Shown here: piece after piece, positions 10,441-21,184 of the stretch
Numbering within the stretch: position 1 is the stretch's first letter
Layout: each line of letters begins with the position of its first letter
DNA from: Elephas maximus indicus
Lineage: Eukaryota; Chordata; Mammalia; Proboscidea; Elephantidae
NCBI RefSeq assembly: GCF_024166365.1
Contig: NC_064828.1
Span: 53,795,254-53,859,253, forward strand
DNA length: 64,000 nucleotides
Reading direction: 5' to 3'
Made by a program: the position numbers and the translations under genes
Notes under the pieces: model-generated
What the model was told of the DNA's origin: nothing
The model's input: only the letters and a program-made list of their open reading frames with translations
The model's database searches: none

Positions 10441-10799
10441 TAAGTTTGAGTCTGGGTATTAAAAGGGAGCTTACCACAAGCCTTAAGATGAACATGATTG
10501 AGAAAACTATGATTAGTGAGAACCTCAGGGGAAGGATTATCTCTGAGAATAAAAGTAAAACTGGAAGCTATTTTAAGGAAACCCAGATTTTCCTTTATGT
10601 AGATATTATATATGAACTGCCCACCTCCCTGGACTTCTAGAGAGAAATCCTGCCTGAAGATGCTAATTGCTCACCTCCCAGACGTCGGGCCTGATCTCCC
10701 TCTCCAACTTCGGGCTGGGTTAGATGCCCCTGCTCAGCAACCCCACTGCTCTCTGCCTATACTACATCACACTCTGTCAGTCCTTACTTTACCCTGCAT

Positions 10800-10880
10800 G
10801 ACTACAAGGATTTTGACTTATTTGTCTTTGTATCCCTATTTCTAAGACAGGGCAGATACTCAGTAAATCGTCTGTGGAAC
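10800..10880 (+). repeat. L2 3' end fragment
   Basis: TTTGTCTTTGTATCCCTATTT..GGGCAGATACTCAGTAAATC follows the L2 3' end (tatctttgtatccccagcgcc..tagtaggcgctcaataaat). Short and diverged. Confidence 0.5.
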
Positions 10881-10997
10881 TCTTGTTCAACATTTCTCTA
10901 ATTTTTTCAGACTCCTTTCCATTCCTTATTATTAGTGCTTTCTTGAAATGCTTGCCAAGCTGGGTTAGCCATTCCAACAGACTTTTCCAGTCTCCTT

Positions 10998-11200
10998 CAG
11001 TGGCACAAATGATTTGTGCTCATTTACTAACCTAAATGTTGGCAGTTCAAACCCACCCAGCTGCACTGTGGAAGAAAGGCCTGGTGATCTGCTCCATGAA
11101 GATTACAACCAAGAAAACCCTATGAATCAGTTCTACTCTGCAACACGTGAAGTTGCCATGAGTTGGAATCGACTCCACAGCAACGGATTTGGTTTTGGTA
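10998..11200 (+). mobile_element. AfroSINE, long subtype
   Basis: Sense copy: GGCACAAATGATTTGTGCTC (diverged A box), B box GGCAGTTCAAACCCACC, middle module GAAGAAAGGCCTGGTGATCTG..CATGAAGATTACAACC, core GTTGCCATGAGTTGGAATCG, and a tail ending GGATTTGGTTTTGG. Confidence 0.9.
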
Positions 11201-12299
11201 GTTCAGCTCATCTGACCTTAATATTTACTGTACAGTCATCTAGCTCTTTTTTCACTGACACTTCATCTTGACCCTGCTTTTCCTATAAACCACCCCGTTA
11301 TTGTTTTTCATTTCTTTTACTGACAAATGTCATATTGAGGAATTTACACTTCCTGAACCCATTTCCTCTTTATTCATTTCCTCTTTCTTGTCTTCCCTCC
11401 CTTTAATACTGCTGACACTATACGTTAGTTTTCACAACACCTAGTCTCAGTTTTTTTTTTTTTTTCCTTCACTTCCCATAGTTGTCAAGATTGTTCTACA
11501 TTACTGACCTACCTCACCCTCTTAAAGCTTCTCCCAGACTTCCAATGTTCTTCTTATTCTTGATTCTCTTCTTGGTCTCTGACTTGGTCTCTGACTGCTC
11601 CTTTGGCAGTGCTCTCCAGAGTCTCTACTCCTCACAAACAGCCAAGGAGGTAGTGGGATGTTGACCTAGAGATTTTTTAAGACCTTCAGTAATTTGAGAC
11701 TTGTAGGTGCTATTGTACTGGCAAGTAGAGATGCCATGTAAATTCCCACCACTCCTTCTTGGGGCTTTCAGTGCTCGTCTTTGCTTTCCAACTTTGATTT
11801 TCTGTCCAATACGCAGAGCCTACCTCACCTACAAATCTTCCCTACCCAGTGAATGCCATAATGTTGTTTTCCTTTCATCTATTAAAACTGCGTCACTTAC
11901 ATAATCCCTTGTCCCCAGTTTTATTAGGACATGTCTTTTGGACATGTCTTTGCCCCAACTTTATTAGATCTCTTGAGTACTTAGTTGATCTTATGGGCTG
12001 AGTGCACAGGAGCACACACACAGATAAACACATGTGTGCTCAGACATCCAGGATTGGAACCTTTTTCTTAAGTTCAGAATAACTTGGCTGACTCTAAGAC
12101 CTTATAACAAGCTAAATCAGAGGGAACAAAGCCTGAACTTACAACTGTATTACAATAAAACCTTGCAAGTTCATAAAAATTCTGCTAGCGTAAGAACTGT
12201 TCAATTAGACTCTTTGATGGTGCAATTCATTCTAAATAAAACTTCACCTACATGCTGTGCCCTTTCTACATAAAAATTGGAGAGAACTATGCAGATCCT

Positions 12300-12960
12300 G
12301 CACCTGTTGAGTTATACAGAAAATCTACAGGAAACCAAAGAGTGTAAGTGCACGTGATTAAATACAAAAGACCTGAATAAAATCCGTAGGTGGCTATGGT
12401 TTCTGCTGTTATTTTAACTCCCCAAGTTCTTGTACATCATATATCATTAGTGAGCAAAAACCACGTAATAAAAAATTACTAGGCTTATGCTTAAATTTCT
12501 TAGACAATGCATATTATGTGAACATCTATGGCTATTCTGAGCATACAAAATGATTAAGCTGAAAAGAAAGGTTATCATGTTGTATTTACAAATTTTGATA
12601 ACTAGTGGTCTTGTACTACGCATGTCTGTGACACTGGAGAGCAGATTTAGGTTCAGCCTTGTGGCAGCTCCTGCAGGGGCTAATCAGGAGAGCTGCTGTG
12701 ACTAAAACTGAAGTGGAAGTTACAGCTGCCTGGGAGATGATTTTCACTAGAGCTGCCTGCCAGTGGCAATACAGAATCCAGACCGGATTTTAGAAACAAA
12801 ATATGACATTTGCAAGGTACTTGAGCACAATAATTCATAATTTTCTAATGATGGCATTGCATATTTTCACCACGAATGGGAATAGAATCTTTAAACAACT
12901 ATTGAGATCAAATTCACCTTATAGCAAACTGGCTAAATGTGACTATTTCTATATTTTTTT
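12300..12960. other. no repeat recognised; GC-richer block at 12600-12790
   Basis: The segment 12600-12790 (AGAGCTGCCTGCCAGTGGC, CAGCTGCCTGGGAGATGAT) is noticeably less AT-rich than its surroundings, and I could not match it to a repeat family. It has no convincing exon structure on either strand. It may be a conserved noncoding element or an unrecognised old repeat. Confidence 0.3.
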
Positions 12961-13230
12961 CTAATGAATTATATATATATGAATAATTTTTCTAATGAAT
13001 AATTATATATACACATGTATAATATATATGGAGGCTTAACATTTAATAATGAGTTGTAGGTATGGATAGATTAGAGGAAAATCCTGAGTTGTGTTAGAAC
13101 AATGGAATTTTTGTTAACATTTTTTCTTTATTTTTCTGTTATAATTACTGTAATGTTATTTTATTACAATGAAATCAATGTAAAAATGTTAAATACTTTT
13201 TGTTCCATTTAAGGGTAACTGTTCATTTTT

Positions 13231-13313
13231 AGCTAACATTATATATATATAAAAAAATATAACGTTATATATATTGTATTATATTATATATAATGTTATA
13301 TATAATGTTAGCT
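13231..13313. repeat. AT-rich inverted repeat (cruciform-capable)
   Basis: The left arm 13231-13247 (AGCTAACATTATATATA) is the exact reverse complement of the right arm 13297-13313. The loop of about 49 bases is almost pure A/T and contains further TATAAT/ATTATA inverted copies (AACGTTATATATATTG; ATATAATGTTATATAT). The unit TATATAATGTTA recurs on the right side. Confidence 0.85.
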
Positions 13314-13338
13314 AAATCAATGATAAAAGTGCAATATC

Positions 13339-13353
13339 ACACACACACACACG
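13339..13353. repeat. short (CA)n microsatellite
   Basis: About seven CA dinucleotides lie directly right of the AT palindrome. This is a simple repeat with no gene context. Confidence 0.9.
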
Positions 13354-13354
13354 C

Positions 13355-13565
13355 AACCCCCAACTTACACTAATTTGCAGATGTTATTCTCAGATGGTCA
13401 TTCACAAAACTCGTGGATGTTCAAAGATCGAATTTATGAAGATACTGATAATAAAAGAAAATAATAATGAATTCTAAAAAAAAAAGAGGTATTCTACTAT
13501 GTCAGAACCAACTTAAGACAGAGTCATTGGGAGGGAACCCCATCATAAGTCGGGGACTACCTGTA
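13355..13565. repeat. possible non-autonomous DNA transposon remnant
   Basis: The right end, CATAAGTCGGGGACTACCTG followed by TA, resembles a terminal inverted repeat seen in old mammalian DNA transposons (cgtaagtcggggactacctgta). CAACCCCCAACTTACACTAA at 13355 could be a decayed opposite end. The inside is AT-rich and noncoding. The superfamily is not assigned. Confidence 0.4.
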
Positions 13566-13569
13566 TATG

Positions 13570-15235
13570 TATGTATGTATATAAAATATTATACTTTTAT
13601 CCTTGATTTAAAAACAAAAACAAAAATCTCTATTTATGGAATTATTCCTTCTAGTGTAACAGTTATTTAGGAAAATATAAAATGAAATACTGATTTCAGG
13701 AAACCCCTAATAGACGTCAGTCTGAATTTCCATAACCATTAAGATATAGATTTAGTAAATATATGTGTATCGTATATATTTAATTAGTCGGTCTATGGAT
13801 TCCAGCTGATAAAGCATAAAACAATCTCTGTAAAATGCTGGAATTATTTGTTAAAGTAAATTTAGTGCTTAGAAACTAGGCTGACAACATGAAAACACGA
13901 AGTATTCTTTTCCAGAGGGAAAAAAGAAAGCAAAGAGGAATCATGTAAGTGTGTATCATAATGTTGACATTTGGCTTCAGGCTAAAAACGAACCAAAAAA
14001 TCATTGCTTTACTTCCAACAAACCACATGCATAACATTTATTTTAAAATAAAATATATATATTTAAGACATAATGAGGAAGTATCTTGTTGGATATCCCC
14101 ATGCCTTTGAGTCCAGATGATGAGAGTCCACAATAAAGCCATATCTTTGACATATACTATGTACTCAATAAATATTAGTTTGCTAAGTAAATCCTTCTAG
14201 TTTCTACTACTGAAATTTAATCAAATTCAAACTGATCCTTATCAGGCTGTGCTCCAAAGTACAGAAAATTTAAATATTCAGAAGATTTTGCAGCAGTAGC
14301 AGAAAATCCGTGATTGCTGACAAGAAAAATTTGCTGTTAACAGTATACATTTAAAATAGTATCATTTTAGGCATATTTAATTAAATGCTCCTTGTTTCAA
14401 TCATTAGATTCTAAAGTTGCCTCTCTCTTTTTTTTTTTTTTAGCCACCAAAAGAAAAAATGAAATCAACACACAGAGCACATGAAAGAAGTTATTTTTTA
14501 AAAACCTTTTGAATTGCCACAAATTGGTGCTAGCTAGGAACATTACTATCTTAAAATATACGAGCACATTCACATGTTCGTCAAACACAGAAATGTATTG
14601 GTATTTATAAAATCTTTCAAGAAAATTCCCCAAGGAAGAGAAGAAAGAAATGGAACTGCTTGAGGAGATGAAGCTTCCAGAAGAACTTGCCCCTCTCTTT
14701 TCACACAGGGGGTTGCCACTTCTGCTTGCAGGTGTCAAATGACACACTTTTAATGTGTGCATGCCACTTGAATGTGTGTGTATAACCAGTGAATGCAAAC
14801 ACATGGATTGTTTGATTCAATTACTATTTAAATCCCTATAGAAGGCCAGTCATTATTTATATCAACTCTCCTGCTTGAATCTGAGAAAAAATTCCTTTAT
14901 GCTTAATTATAATACCTGACACATGGTAACTGCTCCAAATTATTAATCTCCCCAGCCCCAGAAACCTCCTGCTGTCATTCAGACCAGGGTTTCCTAATCC
15001 AGCATCCTACCCCCGTTTGTCCTAAACAGGACATTTGTTCCACACTTCATTCCTCCTCCTGCAGGCTCACTCCAGGTGCATGATTATAAACTCTAAGACA
15101 GAATTTTGAACCAATGCCTTCACAGTTTAAAATTATTCTCCTCTCACCTGAGACAAAGGGAATGAATAAAGTTAAGACTGTCAGATATAAGTTCATGCAT
15201 TATCTGCCAAAATGCACCTGCTAGGTTTTTTTAGG
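13570..15235. other. AT-rich sequence, no gene seen
   Basis: It contains a (TATG)n/(TGTA)n-like stretch near 13562-13580 and an L2-like tail at about 14145-14195 (TACTCAATAAATATTAG). The 135-codon antisense frame at 14397-14804 includes a long run from a T tract and has no recognisable domain. I consider it noncoding. Confidence 0.45.
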
Positions 15236-15245
15236 TAGCTGCATA

Positions 15246-15293
15246 GGAGTCCCTGGGTGACGCAACCAGTGAACTGCTTGGCTACTTAACTGT
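15246..15293 (+). mobile_element. AfroSINE head fragment, third subtype
   Basis: GGAGTCCCTGGGTGACGCAACC..CTGCTTGGCTACTTAACTG is the first ~48 bases of the third AfroSINE subtype (head GGGACTCC..), covering the A box. The rest is missing and unrelated AT-rich DNA follows. Confidence 0.6.
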
Positions 15294-15336
15294 TTATAAA
15301 GTTTCTGTATGCTTCCCTTGTTATATAAATATATAT

Positions 15337-15495
15337 AAGAAAACCCGTTGCCATTGAGTCGATCTCGACTCATAGCAACATTATAGGACAGAGTAGAACT
15401 GCCCCAAAGGGTTTCCAAGGAGCCCTGGTGGATTCGAACTGCCAGCCCTTTGGTTAGCAGCCAAGCTCTTAACCACTGCACCACCAGGGCTCCAT
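15337..15495 (-). mobile_element. AfroSINE, short subtype
   Basis: Well-preserved antisense copy from AAAACCCGTTGCCATTGAG to CTGCACCACCAGGGCTCC. Together with the sense copy 28 bases further on it makes a foldback pair. The open frame at 15221-15547 is SINE-derived. Confidence 0.93.
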
Positions 15496-15522
15496 ATACA
15501 TAAGAGAGTAAATAGAAATATT

Positions 15523-15715
15523 TAGTGGTTAAGTGCTTGGCTGGCAATCGAAAGGTTGGCAGTTCAAACCCACCAGCTGCTCCATGAAAGAAATGACCTA
15601 GATATCTGCTCCTGTAAAGATGATAGCCTAGGAAACTTTATGCGGCAGTTTCACTCCATCATGTATGGTCGCTATGAGTTGAAATTGACTTGACGGCACC
15701 TGACGACAACAGCAA
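15523..15715 (+). mobile_element. AfroSINE, long subtype, 5'-truncated
   Basis: Starts inside the A box (AGTGGTTAAGTGCTTGGCTG), so the first ~12 bases are missing. B box GGCAGTTCAAACCCACC, middle module GAAAGAAATGACCTAGATATC..CTGTAAAGATGATAGCC, core GGTCGCTATGAGTTGAAATTG, tail CTGACGACAACAGCAACA (RTE-like). Confidence 0.9.
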
Positions 15716-15724
15716 CACGCTTAA

Positions 15725-16430
15725 AATATATTTTGGAAACTACTAAAAAATATCTTTTCTAACCTGAATGAATATGAGTGACAATTTTATGGCTATTTTA
15801 AGTAGAAACCTTTGACTAGAGTAGCTGTAGCAAGATCCTGTGGAATTAATAAAATAAATAGGTACCTGACACCCACTGCTATGAATTGTGATTTAGGGTT
15901 GTCAAGGACCAAACCATCTATATAGTTTTGAGTGATCCACAAGTTATTATTACTAAGATTTCAAAGCCTATTAGATTTAGAAATATTGCTTTGAATGGGA
16001 CCCCCTATGGACACATTTATATATCCAATTCTTCTATATCTCAGGATGCGCAGTAGAAATAAACAGCAATCACCAATACATTTCAAACTTCGAATTTTCT
16101 GCTGGTTTACCTCCTGGCCTATTATTTAAAAGAAAAAAGATATCTCCCTTACTTTTTCTACCAACACCTTGGTAGAATTCTTAGTAATCAGTAAACAGAT
16201 GAAGTGTGAGTATTAAAAGGAGATGGAGGAAAATGAAATGGAGCTAAATAAGATGCTGATGCATATTTGGCAGTAACTTAAAATTGAAAATTTTCCATTT
16301 ATATATACTTATACTTTGCTGATAACATTACTCTGTGTACCCACATAACAGCTGAAAAAACAACTGCCAGCTCTAACAACTTAAAAACCAAATTTCTTCT
16401 CTATGGAATCAGGTAAGTAGCAGTGATTGT
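15725..16430. other. no gene or recognised repeat
   Basis: AT-rich sequence between a SINE and the RTE fragment. I recognise nothing on either strand. Confidence 0.5.
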
Positions 16431-16439
16431 CAGTGTATT

Positions 16440-17215
16440 TCAACTTTACAATCATAAAGCCCCCATGGCTATAGTCTTTGATCTTTTTCAGTAAGTGCTC
16501 CAAGTACCTCTTCACTTTCAGCAAGCAAGGTTGTGACATCTGCATATAGCAGGCTGCTGTTAAGCCTTCCTCCAATCCTGATTCCCTGTTCTTCAGATAG
16601 TCTGTATACTGGGCAAAATAATTGGAGAAGCGGGACACACACCTTTCCTGAATTTAAACCATGCAGTATCCCCTTGTCCTGTTGGAACGACTGACTCTTG
16701 GCCGATGTACAGATTCCTCATGAGCACAATCAAGTGTTCTGGAATTCCCATTCTTCACACTGTTATCCATAATTTGTTATGATCCACACAATCGAATGTC
16801 TTTGCATAGTCAATAAAACACAGGTAAACATCTTATACTCTCTGCTTTCAGCCAAGATCCATCTGATATCAGGAATAATATACCTAGTTCCATGTCCTCT
16901 TCTGAAATGAGCTTGAATTTCTGGCAGTTCCCTGTCTATGTATTGCTGCGACTGCTTTTGAATTATCTTCAGCAAAAGTTTACTTGTGTGTTATATTAAT
17001 GATATCATTCGATAATTTCCCCGTTCTGTAATGTGACCTTTCTTTGGAATGGGTACAAACATGAATCTCTTCCAGTTCAGTTGGCCAGATAGCTGTCTTC
17101 CAAATTTCTTGGCAGAGACAAGTGAGCACCTCCAGCACTGCATCTGTTTGTTGAAAAATCTCAATTCTCAGTCTGTCAATTCCAAATATGAAGAAATTGA
17201 AGATGTCCACTAACT
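16440..17215 (-). pseudogene. RTE LINE ORF2 reverse transcriptase fragment, dead
   Basis: The - strand encodes a broken reverse transcriptase of RTE/BovB type. In order, with frameshifts and stops between: a start near IDRLRIEIFQQTDAVLEVLT and CQEIWKTAIWPTE; the fingers segment ending IDRELPEIQAHFRRGHGTR and IPDIRWILAESREYK; QGDTAWFKFRKGV, matching the BovB (T)DWF-I-KGVRQG block but lacking RQG; and the catalytic loop, which reads LLYADVTTLLA. The family has YADD, so a catalytic aspartate is replaced by valine. The thumb and 3' end are absent. It cannot be active. It abuts the opposite-strand fragment at 17216. Confidence 0.88.
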
Positions 17216-18225
17216 TCTACAGTCTGAAATTGATCAAACATGCAATCAATATGCATTGGCAATTATTGGTGATTAGGATTTGAAAGTTGGAAATAAAGAA
17301 GAAGGATTAGTGGTTAGAAAAATATGGCTTTGGTGGCAGTAAAGATGCTGGAGGTTGCATGATAGAATTCTGCAAGACCAGTGACTTGATTGTAAATACC
17401 TTTTTTAAGCAACATAAATGGAAACTATACAAGTGGACCTCACCGGATGGAATATACAGGAATCAAGTCAACTACATCTGTGGAAAGTGATGATAGAGAA
17501 GCTCAATATAATTAGAACAAGGCTACGGGCCAACAGTGGAACAGACCATCAACTGCTCATGTGCAAGTTCAAGTTGAAGCTGAAGAAAATTAAAACAAGT
17601 ATAAGAGAGCCAAAGTAAGGCCTTGAGTATATACCACCTGAATTTAGAGACCATCTCAAGAATAGATTTATGCATTGAATACTAATGGCTGAAAACCACA
17701 CAAGTTGTGGGAGTATATCAAGGACATCATACATGAAGAAAGCAAAAAGTCGTTAAAAAAACAAGAAAGAAAGAAAAGACCAAAATGGATGTCAGAAGAG
17801 ACTCTGAAACTTGCTCTTGAAGGTAGAGTAGCTAAAGCGAATGGAAGAAATGATGAAGTAAAAAAGCTGAGCAGATTTCTAAGGGCAGCTCAAGAAGACA
17901 AAGTAAAGTATTATAATAAAATGTGCAAAGACCTGAAGTTAAGAAACCAAAAAGGAAGAACACACTCGACATTTCTCAGGCTGAAAAAACTGAGGAAAAA
18001 TTCAAGCCTCGAGTTGCAATACTGAAGGAGCGTATGGGCAAAACACCGAAGGACAGAGGAAGCATCAAGATAAGATGGAAGGAATATACAGAGTCACAGA
18101 ATCAAAAAGAATTGGTCGATGTTCAACAATTTCAGGAGGTAGCATATGATCAAGAACCAACGGTATTTAGGGATGAAGTCCAAGCTGTACTGTAGGCGTT
18201 GGAGAAAAACAAGGTTCCTAATCGT
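17216..18225 (+). pseudogene. RTE LINE ORF2 endonuclease-to-linker fragment, inverted relative to its RT half
   Basis: The + strand encodes the segment that in an intact RTE ORF2 lies just upstream of the RT. The endonuclease C-terminal part includes LAIIGD, IEFCKTSDLIVNTFFKQHK, YKWTSPDGIYRNQVNYI and GTDHQLLMCKFKLKLKK. The basic linker includes KRPKWMSEETLKLALE, AQEDKVKYYNKMCKDLK and SIKIRWKEYTESQ. It ends at ALEKNKVPN, which is where the RT half on the other strand begins. Stops and frameshifts are frequent. The three open frames of 66-106 codons here are pieces of this pseudogene. An AfroSINE follows directly at 18226. Confidence 0.88.
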
Positions 18226-18382
18226 CTAAACCAAACCAAACCTGTTGCTGTCGAGTTGATTCCGACTCATAGCAACCCTATAGGACAGAGTAGAACTGTC
18301 TCATAGGGTTTCCAAGGAGTGGCTGATGGATTCCAACTTCTGACTTTTTGGTTAGCAGCCAAATGCTTAACCACTGTGCTAG
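18226..18382 (-). mobile_element. AfroSINE, short subtype
   Basis: Antisense copy, AACCAAACCTGTTGCTGTCG to CTTAACCACTGTGC. The last bases of the head (CACCAGGGCTCC) are missing or mutated. It sits at the end of the RTE fragment, so the RTE's original right boundary may be hidden by it. Confidence 0.9.
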
Positions 18383-18384
18383 CA

Positions 18385-19255
18385 ACAGGTTATTTTCTAT
18401 TGATAGTAAAGACCTTAAGCTCAGTCAAAACCTTTAGCCTGTCCACCTGGGAGCATGCAGAGATTGGAACGGACAAGAGCAGTTTTAGTTACATTGTATT
18501 ATTATCTAGTTTAATTATTTTTTCTTTGAACACTGAAATCTCTAAACCAGCAGTCTGCAAAGTAAGGACGATAAGAAGCAATCTTCTTACCAGTAGGTCA
18601 TTATATGTATGTAGATGTGCCACTTCTATTTCTAGTCCTTTGTTTTCAAGCCTGTGCATTCTGTCCATATTGTTTACTGGCTTGGAATATACACTGCTCA
18701 CTGCAGGAAGTCACCCTAACATTTACAAGGTTATATATATATCTATCTTAATTCGTGCCACAACAAGTCTTCTAATAGCCATCACAATTTGCATTAAGAG
18801 TAGTGCCTTCTGAATGATAGAGAACCTCATAAGACCAGTGAATTCCCTACTTGTCAATTGCCTTTCTTATTTCGCTGTAAAATGAGGTCCTTTTAGAAAA
18901 CAATATTTTGTGAAATTACATGATCCTGTTATAAGGCATTGAACAATTCCTTAGAGGATGGACTGGCAGAGGCATGATGAAAAGAGAAAACAAATTCAAA
19001 TTCAGAATATGTCAATTTAAGTGTAAGAACAAAAGTCCAACAGAAGGGGATGGATCCAATGTAATCAAACTTGCACAAGTAGATTTAAGTGCTGGTCCCA
19101 TCAAGGTAACAATCCATATTGGGAGTCAGTATTGGTTATTGCTGCTATAAAGGTATGCACATAAAAAAAAAATAGTGAGCTTAGCCTTGCTGAGATGAAA
19201 ATTTAGGTACTGAGTCCATGAATAGCCTCTATCTCTGGAATCATAATATTTGTGA
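18385..19255. other. no gene or recognised repeat
   Basis: The 164-codon frame at 18319-18813 is the longest + strand frame in the left part. It starts inside the SINE and continues into unrelated DNA, and it shows no domain, signal peptide or codon bias that I can recognise. I treat it as chance. Confidence 0.5.
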
Positions 19256-19257
19256 CC

Positions 19258-19315
19258 CTATAGGGTTGCCATGAGTTGGAATCCACTTGAAGGCAACTAA
19301 CACCAATAACAATTG
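19258..19315 (+). mobile_element. AfroSINE 3' end fragment
   Basis: TATAGGGTTGCCATGAGTTGG..ATCCACTTGAAGGCAACTAACACC is the SINE/RTE 3' core and tail only. The 5' part is absent. It could derive from either element because they share this end. Confidence 0.7.
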
Positions 19316-19319
19316 AGAA

Positions 19320-20585
19320 AGCACTGAGTAGGCAATTTTCTTCAGCATATCTATTTTGGGAACTTTTGGTGTGAGTATTCATATGATATACACATATTAT
19401 CAAATTTTAGTTCTTATACCATCCATCTATTAGTCATATACTCATAAAGCAATGTAGATTCTTACTGTAAGCTATCTCTGCTTTTAGTCAAATAAGGCAA
19501 CAAGATGTACTAACTGGTGTTCGGCCATTGGGTGAATTTCCTTCCTGCATGCTCTTTCGGGGTCTTCACTGATTAAGACTATAAAACTACAGCAATGCCA
19601 TTCTGGCTTCTGTCAGCATATTATGCTGAATATTTTGTGACGCATTCTCCAATATTTTATTCCTTTATCAACAAGTCTTAGGGACTCTATGTGAGACCAG
19701 TTTTAGGTTAAGGGAGAGAAGAAAGTTTGCAGATTTAGCCATACTTGGAATGTAATTTTTTTTTTTTTTTAAGTGAAAATGTTGCTCAAGTATTGATGCT
19801 CATTCTCATGACTTTTATATTGGAGCCAGTTACTCAATAGCAAATCTAGGAAAACGTGATTTTTCAGGGATACACTTAGACAAGCAGGCTGGCACTTGTC
19901 ATGAAGTCTTTTGGAGGTAGTAAGTTATCCAAATAAACAACATTTAATAGAGAAAAAATTTATTTTCAGACAATGCTACCTGGATTTAGATTCAGAAAAT
20001 TTAGGTTATAATTTTAGTTCTTGAGGGAGTCATTTCTTGAATGATAGAATAACTTCCAAAAATTCACTCCTCCACAAAAACAATGAAAATAATCTCAAAC
20101 ACTGTAAAAATCAACTTTTCAGAGCTCTGGAAGTTAAGTAGGCTTACAACAATCTGGCGAGTGTTTATTAAAAAAACAGCCGCATCTCAATAAAGCCAAT
20201 GAGCTACATGCCATTTTAACTTGTCTTAATCCCATCTCCCCACTCCCAGCTTCATAATCAGCTTCATAGTAGTGTTAAAAACTGACATCCTCACAAGTAT
20301 AATATCTGTGAACTACAGCTGCTTAGAAGCACTGGAGGGGACAGAACTGATTCAGAGCTTCGTTTGTGTGAACAGCCTTATCCTTAGCACATTTGTCAGA
20401 AATAATTAACAGGAATTGTTTAACACTGTAGCTGCCTGAAGCAGCATTACCAGTTGGGGATAATAAGAGGTTGACTAAAACCTTAAGAGGTAAACTGGGC
20501 AATGGAAAGTCCATAGAGGCCTTTAAAAAATCGAACATATTCCTGGGAATCTAGAAACTCATGTGCATGGACAGGGCTGTGCACA
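19320..20585. other. no gene or recognised repeat
   Basis: AT-rich sequence with homopolymer T runs (near 19758). No coding exon or RNA gene is recognised. Confidence 0.45.
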
Positions 20586-20589
20586 TAAT

Positions 20590-21184
20590 CAGGAAAGACC
20601 TGGGAAGGTCCTAATCTCTCACCTTGGCAGACCTTGAGACTGTGTACAAGGAGGGGGTGAAGACTAAGGGGATGAAGACTATGAGACATTTGTCAACTGC
20701 CTGCCACCCCACTATAGGAGTGTCTCTAACACACAGAGAGAGCCCCATAGCAAAGTCTGGGAGATTTACAGTGGGTGTATATGACAAAGAATACATACTC
20801 TACAGAATTAGTCCAGGAAAGTCACTAAACAAATAAACATCAACAAACAGCAACAACAGACCCTATGAAGGGAAGAGGTGAATTTGATTTCCAGAACTGG
20901 AACACTATAGTGTTTAGTAAGTCAAGTGTTCAATAGAAAAAAGAAATTACAAGACATGCAAAAACGGAGAAGTAAGGCCCCACACAGAGAAAGGAGGAGT
21001 TAACAGAAACTGCCCCATAAGGAAGTCCCAATACTGGACTTAGCAGACAAAGACTTCAAATCTGCTATTTTCAGCATGTTCAAGAACTAAAGAAAGTCAT
21101 GCCTGAAGAACTAATGAAAAGTATGAGAATGCTTTTCTTTTTTTTTTTTTTAAACCAACTAAAGAATATCAATAAAAGAGATTT
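20590..21184 (+). mobile_element. L1 5' region fragment (left half, split by LTR)
   Basis: Old mammalian L1/HAL1-like sequence. The landmarks AGCAACAACAGACCCTATGA, ATTTGATTTCCAGAACTGG, CTTAGCAGACAAAGACTTCAAA, TCAGCATGTTCAAGAACTAA and GAATATCAATAAAAGAG match the 5' region and ORF1 start of L1M-type elements. It is interrupted by the LTR at 21185 and resumes at 22005. The small open frames here are L1 debris. Confidence 0.7.

Noticed and set aside
13231..13353. CRISPR-like or MITE array
   Set aside because: The repeats are irregular AT palindromes without spacers of constant length, and the genome is vertebrate.
17418..18195. Series of Lys-rich + strand frames resembling a nucleic-acid-binding protein gene
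   Set aside because: They are consecutive frameshifted pieces of the RTE ORF2 endonuclease/linker, not a host gene.
18319..18813. 164-codon hydrophobic open frame on the + strand
   Set aside because: Starts inside an antisense SINE and runs into AT-rich DNA. The hydrophobicity comes from T-rich codons. No splice or start context.
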